A DNA stretch of 64,000 nt from Acidobacteriota bacterium (GTDB taxonomy: Bacteria; Acidobacteriota; Blastocatellia; Pyrinomonadales; Pyrinomonadaceae): the NCBI GenBank assembly GCA_019639135.1, contig JAHBSL010000006.1, forward strand, positions 104,020-168,019, read 5' to 3'. The notes beneath the pieces are model-generated. The model had not been told where the DNA came from. It ran no database searches and was given only the letters and a program-made list of their open reading frames with translations. Below are positions 7,701 to 17,797 of the stretch, piece by piece (the stretch's first letter is position 1; each line of letters starts with the position of its first letter). The translations under genes were made by a program, and so were the position numbers.

Positions 7701-9331
7701 AGTTGGGGCCGACAAACGCTCTCCTAAAAGAAGAAGGAACAAGACTGTGGGATTTGGGCTGGAACTATGTTCAAAACACAGCTAAGGATGATCGCTTGCT
7801 TTATTATGCTCGTCTCCAAGCTATTGCAGCCCTTCGTGCTTATTTTAGAAGACAACCTTCTGGAGAAAGGCCTTCACAACAGACTATCAACAGATTCGAG
7901 TGGCAGTCCAGAGGCCTGGAAACATCGAACGGAATAGATGCAACAATTCTTTTCGCGGACACATCTGCTCGTAAGGTTATTATTACAGGGTATGACCCTT
8001 TTGGCCTTCCATCAAAGCCAGATATAAGCAATCCTTCGGGACTTGTTGCTCTCGAATTCAATAAGAAGGACGATCTTGGAACAGTCAGTTCGCCAGTTTC
8101 TATCAGAACTGTAGTATTTCCCGTTAGATTCAGCGATTTCGACCAAGGTCTTATCGAAAAGGTAATAACCAGCAGCATACACTCCAAGGTTATGATAATG
8201 ACCTGTAGTCAGGGCCGGTATTTTTATGACGTAGATCGTTTTGCCAGTAAGAGAAGAGCGAGTAACTTCCCTGACAATAACAATATAGTCAAATCGTCTG
8301 GTGATCTCGGAATTACTGGGGATGAATATTTTGAGAGCACATTGCCATATGAATTTGTCATTACTAGTGATCTACTGACACGTAGACTTCCCGACCCGGA
8401 ATCACCAACAGATCAGTTACCATTCGTAATGAATCAATCCTATCGCCTCGCTAACTACACGGGAGGGACAAGCGCAGGAAGCTTTAGGGATTTGCCTGAT
8501 GCTAATTCACCGGATGGATATACTAAGCTTGTAAACGAAAGTCCGTTTCCTAATCGCCCTTTACAAAGGGGGTCAGGGGGAAATTTCCTTTCAAACGAAA
8601 TTTTTTACCGTACATCTCGTGTCAGAAGTCAGATTCGACCACTTCTTCCAACGGGTCATTTCCACATCCCGCCTGTCGAAAATTTCCCTCGAACAAGGGG
8701 AATTATACTCTTGCAGGGTGTTAGACAGGGAGTACAGAGGTTTTTGGAATATCTCTTTGTACTGCAAAGCCAGCGGGAGGTTCAGTTCCCTCAGACGATA
8801 ATTGATACGTCTAGTGATCCAATCCAACTTACAGTCAGGAATACTTCGAATCAGTCTGTCGTAATTGATGGATTAAGCATCACACCGACCGGCCCCTTTC
8901 TTGCTCAGTTGCCCAGTCCGTTGCCAGTTACTGTTCCTGGGAATGGAAGCATAATAATACCCCTTACCTTCGAACCTACATCTCTTGGAGAATTCGAAAG
9001 CACATTAAGATTGAGTGCTCCTAATAGTGAAGTTCTCTTGTTGGTCACTCTGGGTGGTAGGTGTATTCCCTTTGTACCCAGCATAACCAGCTTTAGTCCG
9101 ATTTCCGGTCAAGAAGGAACAGTAATAACAATTCTTGGAGAGAATTTGGATGTTGCGACAAATGTGCGGATCGGTCCTGTTAGTATTCCATATATTATAG
9201 TCAGTTCGGGAGAGGTCGAGGCAACTACGACCGCTCAAGTTTTTGTCGGCCTAGTTTATGTTGAGACGCCTTACGGTACTGCTGTCAGTTCGGTACCTTT
9301 TCGCATGATCTTCCGACCGCCGATTGAATAG
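4763..9331 (+). CDS. large IPT/TIG-domain protein with pyroglutamyl-peptidase-like (C15) and ASH-like domains
   Basis: The 1522-residue protein has no obvious signal peptide at the chosen start. Residues 1-90 are an IPT/TIG immunoglobulin-like domain (INKVSPIGGALAGEIEVTI). Residues 90-310 are further beta-rich repeats and 360-520 a hydrophobic beta-rich region. At about 1068-1340 there is a domain with the layout of pyroglutamyl peptidase I: KVIITGYDPFG, then ISNPS, GDEYFESTLP, GGNFLSNEIFYR and HFHIP. The catalytic Cys of the family is Ser here (FLSNE), and the Glu before RVAIN appears as Asp (DVDRFAS), while the His is kept. The C-terminus has an ASH/Hydin-like domain and a second TIG domain. 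Base composition is more AT-rich than the flanking operons. A surface or extracellular role is likely but export is unexplained. Confidence 0.7.
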   Translation: MSTIQINKVSPIGGALAGEIEVTITGTDFEDGAVVYFGSTISEKTNYENSTSVVAKVPGTQTPGSVPVTVVNPDGSQFTLEGGFTYVTMEETDRAEVVGVSPLTIAEETECQVTLRGRNLLLAYEEGLVALRGPSRVTLEIKDSVPSFADESGIESLTFTVKATAEPKLEPKERIAIQVLTSRRSGSKEDLIPESSKQMFTILPAEIPVPIAHSPALTSDKPSMVVVLGRNLDGCTFDFGDGAKAHLQKSDDRSLVGLVSLSDEKKNDTEIHISILDKNNDPIADYTLSIATTSELRPSDPIPDPEDPLLVGVARPPEEPIPGNFKMDLIPVPGQLFLGPEEDDSVVYDLNGNLLNNQNFIWINFEIVIADIYIILPIINEVYLFPLFDGGGSELESNILAQVGKLFPVRASGILFAARVEVTIHIRVILIVGIYIDIWQYGIYNEFPQQFPNAIGTIVWGVIFEIQVFIFISFLSALVRPDGSLRLLFVFNLILGIDFTISADGRRLSFEPNFTHSVRFFSILPFSEPLPCGGLFQLAEENGQVLFSDGFGGSQAFYFARSVGECCVPWSFNIELVRFSPGGGETVIQPGFNSSMCINALPSPNLMNIIITSVPPPQGVPPTLVMNIADTAILKAMAQPVDSNGNPIGPMQDVRELGYDVEFYLELPLELLDPTSLPEGNAFAIQSGENLIRAAVTSVRVVEEGQLFTFWPGAVLGFDIIRWLAQGQQPRIRTGGLPLEVNPNPSAIKVTPVLAYIDDEGDPQAAPNFETYQNLFGVERVEPFEDQREYVLAVTIDAPNNTPFPLTLDFSVRQVLLKGFVDNPTAATPGSPLGTHFPGRSSAQPTEFFTGMLAQLNSNASLVVNERPKVHELFAIPNLKIKPNILEADATSSSPRKLVPPGKGVFDKHIMLSASLRCEPDNSAVPVALMRSSVELVVQNEETFEEYLRVFKEQQSIFTSAIGGEDLREFAEVFYGKLIELGPTNALLKEEGTRLWDLGWNYVQNTAKDDRLLYYARLQAIAALRAYFRRQPSGERPSQQTINRFEWQSRGLETSNGIDATILFADTSARKVIITGYDPFGLPSKPDISNPSGLVALEFNKKDDLGTVSSPVSIRTVVFPVRFSDFDQGLIEKVITSSIHSKVMIMTCSQGRYFYDVDRFASKRRASNFPDNNNIVKSSGDLGITGDEYFESTLPYEFVITSDLLTRRLPDPESPTDQLPFVMNQSYRLANYTGGTSAGSFRDLPDANSPDGYTKLVNESPFPNRPLQRGSGGNFLSNEIFYRTSRVRSQIRPLLPTGHFHIPPVENFPRTRGIILLQGVRQGVQRFLEYLFVLQSQREVQFPQTIIDTSSDPIQLTVRNTSNQSVVIDGLSITPTGPFLAQLPSPLPVTVPGNGSIIIPLTFEPTSLGEFESTLRLSAPNSEVLLLVTLGGRCIPFVPSITSFSPISGQEGTVITILGENLDVATNVRIGPVSIPYIIVSSGEVEATTTAQVFVGLVYVETPYGTAVSSVPFRMIFRPPIE

Positions 9332-9360
9332 TCGTTTGAACGGGAGGTTTTTAATTTACA

Positions 9361-10245
9361 ATGAGATCTACATTTCTTACTTCTATATTGTTTTTGTCTG
9401 CTGTTGTGGTAGGAAATGCCCAACCTATGTGTTCATCAACATTCCATCCCTTAAAAACGTGCGGCCAGCATTATTTTGAGAAAGAATTCATATTTGTTGG
9501 TCGTGTGGTCTCAGAAGTTGAGGACCAAGTATGGGATAGAAGCGCTAAGAAGACTATTGTTGCGGTTGAAATGCAAATAAAGGGCAATGTCGAGACTCAG
9601 ATCTATCTTTATATTGACCGTGCCTGTTCCCAAACGGTACATAAGGGCGGAAGGCATATTTTTGCAGCACGGTCAGTAAGTAATAAAGACTTCACCGGTA
9701 TCTTGTCTGAAAGATGGAGTATGGAACTGGAAGCTTACACACCTGAAGAGATCAACGCAATTCAAGAGAAAATACGTAGTGTTCAAAGTAACACTAAGCA
9801 GCCGCCCATTACAGGGAGGGTTATTCAGAATTTAGTTTCCGGATCTCATCGTTTGATGAGGGCATTGCCTCTAAACCTGAAGCTAGGTTATGATCCAAAG
9901 AATGCGAGGCCATTGGCTAATGTTGACGTAGTGGCATATCGAAAAGATGGTAAGCAGTTTATTACCAAGACAAACGAAAAGGGAGAATATTCATTCGAAA
10001 GCTTACCTAATGGCTTATATGAGATTTCTCTGGATTTGCCTGAAGAATTTCGCATCTTTAAGGACGGTGATTTTTCGATAATCGAAGACGAAAAGAAATT
10101 TGTTGAGATAATGGGCGACATTTGTGAAAGAAGAATAAACTTTGCAGTTGAGGAAAGTATAAGTGACAATGGCGGTAAACTCATGTCATCTCCTCCCTTA
10201 CCTTGGCTGGTGAACGATCTATTAGTAAGTTTTCTAATGCGTTAG
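9361..10245 (+). CDS. secreted protein with NTR/TIMP-like N-terminal region and carboxypeptidase-regulatory-like domain
   Basis: GGGAGG lies a suitable distance before the ATG. Residues 1-20 are a clear Sec signal peptide (LTSILFLSAVVVGNAQ). The mature N-terminus (CSSTFHPLKTC ... FVGRVVSEVED ... IKGNVETQIYLY) has the strand pattern of bacterial NTR/TIMP-like domains, though without the CxC start. Residues about 180-230 (LANVDVVAYRKDGKQFITKTNEKGEYSFESLPNGLYEI) are a typical carboxypeptidase regulatory-like beta-sandwich. It follows the IPT/TIG gene after 29 bases, so the two are probably co-transcribed. Extracytoplasmic; function unknown. Confidence 0.7.
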   Translation: MRSTFLTSILFLSAVVVGNAQPMCSSTFHPLKTCGQHYFEKEFIFVGRVVSEVEDQVWDRSAKKTIVAVEMQIKGNVETQIYLYIDRACSQTVHKGGRHIFAARSVSNKDFTGILSERWSMELEAYTPEEINAIQEKIRSVQSNTKQPPITGRVIQNLVSGSHRLMRALPLNLKLGYDPKNARPLANVDVVAYRKDGKQFITKTNEKGEYSFESLPNGLYEISLDLPEEFRIFKDGDFSIIEDEKKFVEIMGDICERRINFAVEESISDNGGKLMSSPPLPWLVNDLLVSFLMR

Positions 10246-10264
10246 GAGGCTGTTACGATCCGAC

Positions 10265-11356
10265 TTAGGTAGCTTCCGTTTGAACCATTGTAGTGTGGTC
10301 GGGTATCGAAATACTCATCGCATTACTTTCCTTGTGCTTTTTAAGAATGCGTGAAAGTGTCGAGTGCGTCGTCCCAATTGAACGAGCAGCACGGCGTAGA
10401 TTTCCGCGGGATTTCTTGAGCGCGTGCTCGATGAAGGTTGCTGCCGCCTTTACGTAAACACTATCAAGATCATCCGTGTCGGCATCCAAAGTCACGGTTA
10501 CGAGGTTTTGACGGGATGGTTGAAAAGCTTCTCGTTGAGAGGACATCACTGTATTCCGATCATCGGAAAACACTGTTTCGGCAGCCCCGCTTCTGGCCAA
10601 TTGGAGAGCGATGTCGGCTGTTATAACGCGCTCGTCCAGGGCTTCGACGGCAAGACGGGCAGCAAAGTTTTTTATCTCTCTATAGTTTCCTCTCCATTCC
10701 ATGTTTTGAACCGCTTCCAACGCTTCATCCTCGAAGACGAACGGCTCATTTCTGCCGACTGCTGCACATTCCTCTTCCATCTGACGTATGAACAGATCAC
10801 GGATCTGCTCCCGCTGGAATCGAAGCGGTATCGTTTCAAGCTGAAGGATGTCCAGGCGGTCGAACAGGTCGGCCCGAAATGCCCCATTTCGTACCATCGA
10901 GTGCAGGTTCTTTGAAGTTGCCGCTATTATTCTGACATCTATGTCCCGCTCCCGATTGCCGCCGACGCGACGGATGCGCTTTTCTTCGACGGCTTTCAGG
11001 AGTTTGGCCTGGAGGCTCAACGAGAGTTCGCCGACCTCATCGAGAAAAAGTGTTCCGCCGTCAGCCGTCTCGAATAGCCCTGATTTCACGGCATTCGCTC
11101 CCGTGAACGCCCCTTTCTCGTATCCGAACAGTTCCGATTCGAGAAGTTCCGCCGTAAAGCTCGCACAGTTTATGCTGACAAACTCCCTCCGAGATCGCGG
11201 ACTCATTTCATGGAGTCGCCTGGCGAGAGTTGTCTTCCCGGTGCCCCTCTCACCTGTTATGAGAACGTAATGTGGAACTCTGGCGTATAGGGCTATCTTT
11301 TCGTCCAGGATCGACGAGCCCTTGAAAGGATTGCCATCATTGTATTTATCGGCCAT
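10265..11356 (-). CDS. sigma-54-dependent transcriptional activator, PspF-like (AAA+ plus Fis-type HTH)
   Basis: Starting at ATG 11356 ([11 protein letters not shown]), which GGAGA precedes at about ten bases, the product has 363 residues; the longer open frame from 11548 has no family features. It has no receiver, GAF or PAS domain. The AAA+ domain begins almost at once: Walker A GERGTGKT (about residues 36-43), the sigma-54 contact loop GAFTGA, Walker B GTLFLDE, and the arginine-finger region [11 protein letters not shown] Fis-type helix-turn-helix closes the protein ([20 protein letters not shown]). It should remodel sigma-54 RNA polymerase at -24/-12 promoters; such promoters lie before the conjugation genes of this window. 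Lacking a sensor domain, it is probably controlled by its level or by a partner. It is the last gene of the helicase-methylase cluster. Confidence 0.9.
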   Translation of the reverse strand: MADKYNDGNPFKGSSILDEKIALYARVPHYVLITGERGTGKTTLARRLHEMSPRSRREFVSINCASFTAELLESELFGYEKGAFTGANAVKSGLFETADGGTLFLDEVGELSLSLQAKLLKAVEEKRIRRVGGNRERDIDVRIIAATSKNLHSMVRNGAFRADLFDRLDILQLETIPLRFQREQIRDLFIRQMEEECAAVGRNEPFVFEDEALEAVQNMEWRGNYREIKNFAARLAVEALDERVITADIALQLARSGAAETVFSDDRNTVMSSQREAFQPSRQNLVTVTLDADTDDLDSVYVKAAATFIEHALKKSRGNLRRAARSIGTTHSTLSRILKKHKESNAMSISIPDHTTMVQTEAT

Positions 11357-11537
11357 AAGGTAGATTCTCCCCGTACAAGCTTTTGATCTTGCAGTACTGT
11401 CTTGGTTACTACCGTTGGCTTTTCCGTAAACGAAAAACCCGACACACCACTCCGATATTTCAGCCTGCATAACTAAAAACCCGTAATAGACGGAGAGGTT
11501 ACTTCTTAATGGCAAATTTTTTCTTTCCTGGAACCGT

Positions 11538-14500
11538 TTACATCGCAAACAAATCGTTTACCAAGGGTGCACAGTTCTGACCAGGCGAAGTTCTCGCGGA
11601 GCGGACGAGACTGCCTGCCGAATCGACATCGGGTTCGATCAGCCATTCGGGGAGTTTCACCGGCTCATCCCTTTCGAGAACAACGACACTTCGCTCCATC
11701 CCCGGGAGAAAGCTGATATCCGTGGAATCGGGGGGATATAGAGCAAGTATCCTTTCCAAAGCATGCGATGGTGACTCCTGCGGCAGAAAGAACCGCTGTT
11801 TACCGTGCTGGACTATGTTGATAAGACCCATGCTTCGGAGTTCGCGGATCTGCTCGAAGGTGGATGGGCACACTTCCGTAAGAGGAGACCCCTGAAACCT
11901 CGCGGTTCGGATCGTGATATCGCCGATTAGATTCACCGTGTTCTTCTCTAATTCGACTATCCTCAGTATCTCAGGCGCGGTTGTGGGAATATCGGAACGC
12001 AGTCCGAAATGACGGTGGAGATCCCGGAGCCATTCTTCCGAGATCTTCACGCCGACGAGTCTCGTGCCGTCATCCGTCGTTGTTCGAACGATGTTGAGCG
12101 CGTCCTGGCTGAGTGTCTTCAAATACTTCCAGATCGGGAGCAGTGCACCGCTGAGCAGATGTATAGTTTTGTGTTCATAGAGAGGGATCTTGCCTTCTTC
12201 TTCGAGCCACCATTTCTCAACCTTAGTTTTTGGGACTATGCGGTACTTCTGGTTCAACTCGCTTTCGCGGAGATACGAGAGGTTCCGGCCGGTCGGTTTT
12301 GAGATGGAGAACATCTGGTACCTTTCACCCGTCTCGGGATCTGTATGGGACAGTGTGCGGCGAACGGCGACAAACGATCCGTTCCCTCGATCCTGAAAGA
12401 ACTGATGAACGCCGGTTTCCGATAGCTCTGAGTATCTCGCAGGTTTCGTGGCCACTTTCAGATCGAGCTTGTAATAGACCGTTTTCGCTGAAGTAAGAGC
12501 ATCGGAGTGCAGAACCTGCGGCCGTTCGGCGATCTCGACCGACATCGCCTTCAAGTCCTCCATACCGTCATCCAGTTTTCCTTTCTGCTTCAAGTATTCC
12601 AGCGTCTCAAGAAATGTTTCGTAAAAGTAATCGAACAAAGCGTTCTGCCTATCCACTTCGAGTGAAAGGAGGCGATTCAAGAATCGTGGAATGTTGGTCT
12701 TCTCGCTATCCGGAACTACTTCCATCCCATCGACGGTCTTTACGAGTCCCATATCCTTGAGCGCCTGCTTCGGATCTTCGATCCCCGCGATCTCACACCC
12801 TCGCATTATGCCTGTAAGTACGACATTCAAAGCCGAACGGCCTTCTTTCGATTCGAGATTGTACTTATCGAGATTACCGGCCTTCTCTGCACGCCTGTCA
12901 CCTTTCGTAAGGGCGCCCATATTCCCGAGTCTGCGAGCGATCGTCGCCGAAAAGCGTTTCTCGCCACCAAGCTCTGTAAACACGAGTAGATAAACGGGCG
13001 GTGCTACCTGTCCCGTTCGGTGCGTTCGACCGAAATCCTGGATCTGCTTGTCGGCAGACCATTTGAGTTCTGCGGCGATGTGGAGACGGCGCTGTTTGTT
13101 TCCGACATGACATCCGGCGTGAAGGCTGTCGCCGGTCGAGGCGACCTCCGACATGATCGCGATCCGTTTGTCGCCGTTCTGGAACGCGTTCTTTTCGTGA
13201 AGATTAATGTGCTTTGATGGGACTCCCGGAAGTTGGCGGGGACGGTATTCGAGCGTGCCTTTGGCCGTTCTTATCAGGCGTCTCTTGCGTCCGGTCATCT
13301 CGGCAACGTTCTCAACTCCGAAGTAGTTCACCAGTTGATCAAGGGGATGCTCGGGAACTTCGAGGACGGACAGTTTATCAAGCAGTTCGGCCCTTAGCTG
13401 CAATGCCGCACGGCTCTCGACCTGATTGCCGTCAGCATCTAGAACAGGAATATATTCAATAGTTCCGCTGTACGGATTGGTGTGTTCCTGGAAACAGGCG
13501 GTCGGGAAACAGTTTGCGACAAGTCTTGTCAGAGTTTCACGCGGGCTGAAGTCGAGGCTGTCGATAGCTTCCTCCTGATCGGCCGCACGCTCGATCTGTT
13601 TCTTTGTCTGGCTCTCGCCGGTTCCGGTGATAGAGACCACAATGGACTCTTTTCGCCCCAGAGCATCTTCGATCTCGCGGATCAGCGTCGGAACTTTGAA
13701 GGCTGTTATCAGATTGCGAAAACATCGCTGATGCTCCGCCCAGAACTGATTCACGGCCTGGCTTCGGGTCACCTTGCCGGAATTGGTGAGATCCAAGGCC
13801 CGATGAATGTTCCGAAAGACCTCCTGCCAGCCCTGGGCCATGTTGTCGTACATCCGGCGCTGTGCGGGTGTGAGCCAATGGGTCACTTCGCGGAACTCCA
13901 CCGCCAGGCCCGAATCCGGGTCGGTTCCCATACTCAGATTCCCGCACAGATACCGCCCCATCGCTTTCAAGTCGCGGCAGACCATTTCGAGAGCACCGAC
14001 ACCTCCCGATTCGATTTCTTCGGCGAACTGCTCGAATCCAAGCGGAAAGTTCGTACCTTCTCCCCAAAGTCCGAGTCTTAACATGTACGCAAGGTGACGC
14101 ACTTCGCCGGCAGACGTTGCGGATGAATAAACAACTCTCAGGTCGGGAAACTTCATCGGGTCCTGAATTTCGAGTACTGCGGCTCCGGTTTGCGTAGATT
14201 TTCCGCGATCGTCAGCGAACGCGTATTTGGCCTTGTGGCCTTCATCGAAGATCACGACTCCTTCCCTTCCGAGCCAGCGGGTAATCTGATCTATACGGCG
14301 TTTACCGGATTTCGAACGGGCTATCAATGAGCGGTATGTGCAGAACATAATGCCGTCGCCAGTGTCGATCTCGCCATCGGTCGTAAAATCGTTTATGAGT
14401 TTTATTGGTGGCTTTAGGCCAAGCCTCGCGAATTCTTCCGACACTGCTTCGATGAGATCCGCTTTGACCGAGAACCAAACCGAACGTCGTCTTCCCTGGA

Positions 14501-14903
14501 ACCAGTTATCTAGGACTATTCCGGCAAGAGTTGCCGTCTTTCCCGTTCCGGTTCCGTCTCCGATGCTTACCCCGGCCCGCGAGCCGTCGGCTAGTTTCTG
14601 CTCGTGAGCCTGACCTGCGTAGATGATCCTCTCAAGCTGCATAGCGGAGAGTTTCCCGGTTTCGGACAGTTCCCTTGGCAAATGGGGACGATAAGTAATC
14701 GGCGGAGGCTCGACATTCGCGAGGCCCGGCGTCTCAACTATCACGCCCGGATGCGACGCTCCGCCTATAACGAATCGAGGTGCGTACGCTATTACCTGCG
14801 TAGTATCATCAGGCTCCGACGCCTCGACAGACAAGGTGGCCGCCGCCGTTGCTCTTGAACACGGCGCGGCTGTGCCCGCCGATTGCTGGTAACTTGGTAA
14901 CAT
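11538..14903 (-). CDS. Strawberry-notch-like SF2 helicase/ATPase
   Basis: The 1121-residue protein carries Walker [10 protein letters not shown] at about residues 113-121 and a DEGH helicase box ([14 protein letters not shown], about 213-226). The second helicase lobe, with [31 protein letters not shown] near 620-660, holds the QxxGRxxRxxQ-type motif VI. This layout (P-loop domain plus helicase C domain, with a long C-terminal winged region) is that of Strawberry-notch-type proteins carried by plasmids, phages and ICEs, often next to a DNA methyltransferase, as here. No clear Shine-Dalgarno precedes the ATG. A role in element maintenance, DNA remodelling or anti-defence is inference. Confidence 0.85.
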   Translation of the reverse strand: MLPSYQQSAGTAAPCSRATAAATLSVEASEPDDTTQVIAYAPRFVIGGASHPGVIVETPGLANVEPPPITYRPHLPRELSETGKLSAMQLERIIYAGQAHEQKLADGSRAGVSIGDGTGTGKTATLAGIVLDNWFQGRRRSVWFSVKADLIEAVSEEFARLGLKPPIKLINDFTTDGEIDTGDGIMFCTYRSLIARSKSGKRRIDQITRWLGREGVVIFDEGHKAKYAFADDRGKSTQTGAAVLEIQDPMKFPDLRVVYSSATSAGEVRHLAYMLRLGLWGEGTNFPLGFEQFAEEIESGGVGALEMVCRDLKAMGRYLCGNLSMGTDPDSGLAVEFREVTHWLTPAQRRMYDNMAQGWQEVFRNIHRALDLTNSGKVTRSQAVNQFWAEHQRCFRNLITAFKVPTLIREIEDALGRKESIVVSITGTGESQTKKQIERAADQEEAIDSLDFSPRETLTRLVANCFPTACFQEHTNPYSGTIEYIPVLDADGNQVESRAALQLRAELLDKLSVLEVPEHPLDQLVNYFGVENVAEMTGRKRRLIRTAKGTLEYRPRQLPGVPSKHINLHEKNAFQNGDKRIAIMSEVASTGDSLHAGCHVGNKQRRLHIAAELKWSADKQIQDFGRTHRTGQVAPPVYLLVFTELGGEKRFSATIARRLGNMGALTKGDRRAEKAGNLDKYNLESKEGRSALNVVLTGIMRGCEIAGIEDPKQALKDMGLVKTVDGMEVVPDSEKTNIPRFLNRLLSLEVDRQNALFDYFYETFLETLEYLKQKGKLDDGMEDLKAMSVEIAERPQVLHSDALTSAKTVYYKLDLKVATKPARYSELSETGVHQFFQDRGNGSFVAVRRTLSHTDPETGERYQMFSISKPTGRNLSYLRESELNQKYRIVPKTKVEKWWLEEEGKIPLYEHKTIHLLSGALLPIWKYLKTLSQDALNIVRTTTDDGTRLVGVKISEEWLRDLHRHFGLRSDIPTTAPEILRIVELEKNTVNLIGDITIRTARFQGSPLTEVCPSTFEQIRELRSMGLINIVQHGKQRFFLPQESPSHALERILALYPPDSTDISFLPGMERSVVVLERDEPVKLPEWLIEPDVDSAGSLVRSARTSPGQNCAPLVNDLFAM

Positions 14904-14963
14904 TTCAGGGTGATGGTAGGTGTGGATTGAAGTCGGGCTCGCAGATGCCTGTTTCCGAATCCC

Positions 14964-15662
14964 TCAATCAACGTCGTAGCCGATGAAGTTGTCGTCGTTG
15001 ATGAGCAGGTAATAGTACCCATTTCCGCAGCCTGCGTATTCCAGTGATAAGAACCCGCGAAAGTCCCCACTTTCGGCGTTGTATTCGGTTTCGATCGAGA
15101 TGTCGTACCCGGCAAACTTCGCCCAACGGCCTGTGATGATCGTTCTTGCTGCCCTGGTTTGGATAGATTCGCGAAGCCGTTCGATCTCACGGGGATACCT
15201 CTTGGCGATCCGGTTCAGCGAGATCACCTTTCCGTCGATATTGGTTCCGGTCGTTATGTGCAACTCGTAGAGAGTTCTCGGGCGAAGTTCTTTATCCTGT
15301 TCCCAGGAATTCGGCTCGACTAGATCCTTTCTCCACGCATCGAAATCCGGAAGAGCAATACAGTCGAGAATAAACGGATTTGTAAAACTCGCCTCGCCCG
15401 CCATCCGCTTGTACTTTTCGATTATTTGATATTCTTTTCGAAGCTTTTCTTCACCTGTCGGTGGAGGCTTCAAAGGAATGAATTGCGCATAGCGTGCGAG
15501 ATCGGATTCGGACACTAAATATCCGCGTCGGCTGCTTCGCGGTTTGAACCGGCACAAACTGCCGGTGTCCGAAATGAAGAATCGATCTTTCTTCCCATTA
15601 GTGCTTACGGCGCCAATAATTGAGCCGCTCTTTACGGCTTCGTGAAGTTCCTGGTAATTCAT
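14964..15662 (-). CDS. unknown protein between the methyltransferase and helicase genes
   Basis: A 232-residue soluble protein that starts two bases after the methyltransferase stop, so it is clearly in the operon. It has charged N-terminal beta strands (GAVSTNGKKDRFFISDTG), a central helical region with LNRIAKRYPREIERLRESI, and an aromatic C-terminal sheet (GFLSLEYAGCGNGYYYLL). I recognise no family, membrane segment or catalytic motif. Its fixed place between methylase and helicase suggests that it works with them. Confidence 0.6.
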   Translation of the reverse strand: MNYQELHEAVKSGSIIGAVSTNGKKDRFFISDTGSLCRFKPRSSRRGYLVSESDLARYAQFIPLKPPPTGEEKLRKEYQIIEKYKRMAGEASFTNPFILDCIALPDFDAWRKDLVEPNSWEQDKELRPRTLYELHITTGTNIDGKVISLNRIAKRYPREIERLRESIQTRAARTIITGRWAKFAGYDISIETEYNAESGDFRGFLSLEYAGCGNGYYYLLINDDNFIGYDVD

Positions 15663-15664
15663 AA

Positions 15665-16621
15665 TTATTCGGATCTGATCGTTTCGAAAGCTTCTTCAAT
15701 GCTGTCGAAGCTCTCATGGCTGCAACATTGAACATCGACTTCCGGCCCTTTGACTGAGCGTTTGCGACCGAGGATCAAAGTCACGCCCACCGTTGTTCCA
15801 TTGCGGTAGAACTCGCGGCCGGGAAGGCTGACAGATCTCGTAACTTGAATGCCGGGAAACATCGAATCCCAGAACCGCTTCCCCGAAACAGTTCCGGGTG
15901 AGCCTCCTTTGCCGAGGATGACAGCGAACCGGCCACCAGCCGCAAGTCGCCGCAGTGCGGAATCGACATGACGAAAACCAAATCTGCTCTGATTTCGTTC
16001 AATGCGTCCTCCGCTTGATGAGAACGGCGGGTTCGCTAGGATCACGTTCGGGGTAAGAGTCTCCGGCAGGAGGTCATCGATGAACTCGGCATCATGTCCG
16101 GTCGGTTCCAGACCGACAAGTGAAGCAAGGTCACGCCTTCTCAAATCGATCTCGTTACTGACAACCGTCGCACCGGCGGCCAAAGCCCAAACCGCAAGAC
16201 TGCCGGTTCCGCATGAAGGTTCGAGCACGGTGTCGCTGTCATTCAAATTCAACAAGTATGAAGCAAGGTATGCGATCGGAGCGGGAGTGGAGAATTGTTG
16301 AAAGGTGATCTGTGTCGTGCTTCGCCACGATTGAGGCGGCAGTCTTCTTTGCAGAGGTCTTAATATTTCAAAGCAGTCGTCGGACGGTGTTTTCGAAGAG
16401 AGTAGTTGTTCTCCGTATTTTGTCTTTACGAGATAATTGAGAGCCGTCTCCGCGATCTCGTGACACAGATGCGGATCGATCAGTAAACCTTCAATTCCTG
16501 CCTCAGTGCACAAACCAAGCAGATCCCGATTCGTGATCTCCCTCTTCTTAATATCTATGATCGCGGCGATCCGCTCGATAAGAGTAAACGGGATACCCGG
16601 CAGTTCGTTTAGTCGGCTCAT
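15665..16621 (-). CDS. N6-adenine DNA methyltransferase-like protein
   Basis: The 318-residue protein has SAM-binding motif I EPSCGTGSLAVWA near residue 135 and catalytic motif IV NPPF near 197 (VILANPPFSSSGG), the order of gamma-class N6-adenine methyltransferases. The N-terminal 110 residues are a helical domain without a recognisable target-recognition domain, which suggests a solitary mobile-element methylase and not an HsdM subunit. It lies in the cluster primase-like, methylase, unknown, helicase, activator. It probably modifies element or host DNA to protect the element during transfer; that role is inferred. Confidence 0.85.
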   Translation of the reverse strand: MSRLNELPGIPFTLIERIAAIIDIKKREITNRDLLGLCTEAGIEGLLIDPHLCHEIAETALNYLVKTKYGEQLLSSKTPSDDCFEILRPLQRRLPPQSWRSTTQITFQQFSTPAPIAYLASYLLNLNDSDTVLEPSCGTGSLAVWALAAGATVVSNEIDLRRRDLASLVGLEPTGHDAEFIDDLLPETLTPNVILANPPFSSSGGRIERNQSRFGFRHVDSALRRLAAGGRFAVILGKGGSPGTVSGKRFWDSMFPGIQVTRSVSLPGREFYRNGTTVGVTLILGRKRSVKGPEVDVQCCSHESFDSIEEAFETIRSE

Positions 16622-16651
16622 GACGCCGCCTGCCAGCCGCTTCTTTATCTC

Positions 16652-17797
16652 CTAAGCCCGCGAAAGTTGTTGACTCGCTTGTTCGCGACATTCAGGGGTT
16701 AGATATTTGAGCCACTCGCGAATCGTGAGTTGTTGTATCGGCAATCCGGCAAGCAATGCCTCATCAATTCCTTTGATGGATCGGTCCCATGTGAGGATGC
16801 GGACATCATCGTTAATTGCGAGAACTTTTTGATCCGCGTAACGAAGTCTAACTAATGCCGCAAGTGCCCGTGCCACATGGGGGTTGGTAAAGCTGTCATT
16901 GTCGAATGCGATTTCCAACAGTTTTCCGCGAGCGGTCTCAAGGATCTCCCTGTGGGAAGTCGCGACACCGCTATTTCCCACAACGTATCGGTCAGAGAGG
17001 AATCTCTGGGCCGTTGCCGCTTTTAATGCTCCCTCTGTGACAAGAACGGGTTTGTCTAACGCCCGATAAGGATCGGCGTGATGCAAAGGAGCGCCTGGGC
17101 CGCACCCGCTTCTTTCCTTCGAAGATGATAGCCAGACATAGCTTCCCGATCTATTCGGGACATGGCGCATAAACCGTATCTGACATGCTCGTATTAGTGC
17201 GTCAGGCCCCACGAACGGGATCAGCATTAGATCAGTGAACGAATCCTGCTCGCTCCAAAGCCGCAACGAGTCATTTGCATCTCTCCAGAACCCTGGTATT
17301 CCGGCGAAGGATTGAACTTCTCCTGCTTTTGCGAGCGATTCGATCAGCCGCTCGACCAATACTCTCCGTTCATTTACTGTTCGTGGAAGGTTTCCGTATT
17401 GCGAGTAATCTTGTATTCCTCGCTCTGACAAACCACCGCGTCCGTTAACGATCTCGTCGTTAGAGGAAGCTGGTGACAGTTCGATAAGCTTTCGAAAGAC
17501 CTTATCTCGAATCGCAGGCGGAGCCAGGGCTTTCGAAACCTGGATTTTCTTCCGTTTCAGAGACCGGTTGAAGCTTCGGTTGAAGTCGAAGTCGAAATCG
17601 ACACCGAATCCCTGGTGATAATAAACTCCCCACCCGTGCCGGCTGATTCGATCAGCATTCCGATTGGACCGGGCGCAGAACGATATCGTTTCGGTTTGAG
17701 TTCTACTGCACCAATTCGGCTTTTCGCAGATATGGCACGGTCGGTTTCTGGAAACCCGCCTGTAACCGTTGCCTCTCTGACCAAAGGTGACCACCAT
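16652..17797 (-). CDS. TOPRIM/primase-like protein with N-terminal zinc motif
   Basis: The start is ATG 17797; an in-frame stop lies just upstream and TTGAGGG precedes the ATG. The N-terminus GYRRVSRNRPCHICEKPNWC with a later FCAR gives a CxxC...C...C zinc-binding pattern, as in the leading domain of element-encoded primases. A TOPRIM-like core follows at about residues 245-350: VLVTEGALKA (conserved Glu), EIAFDNDS, and a final D-rich turn before GIDEALL. No helicase domain is attached. The product, 381 residues, probably takes part in priming or DNA processing of the element. First gene of the minus-strand cluster. Confidence 0.75.
   Translation of the reverse strand: MVVTFGQRGNGYRRVSRNRPCHICEKPNWCSRTQTETISFCARSNRNADRISRHGWGVYYHQGFGVDFDFDFNRSFNRSLKRKKIQVSKALAPPAIRDKVFRKLIELSPASSNDEIVNGRGGLSERGIQDYSQYGNLPRTVNERRVLVERLIESLAKAGEVQSFAGIPGFWRDANDSLRLWSEQDSFTDLMLIPFVGPDALIRACQIRFMRHVPNRSGSYVWLSSSKERSGCGPGAPLHHADPYRALDKPVLVTEGALKAATAQRFLSDRYVVGNSGVATSHREILETARGKLLEIAFDNDSFTNPHVARALAALVRLRYADQKVLAINDDVRILTWDRSIKGIDEALLAGLPIQQLTIREWLKYLTPECREQASQQLSRA

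Noticed and set aside
9888..10184. 98-residue minus-strand frame inside the secreted protein gene
   Set aside because: Antisense shadow without ribosome site or recognisable features.
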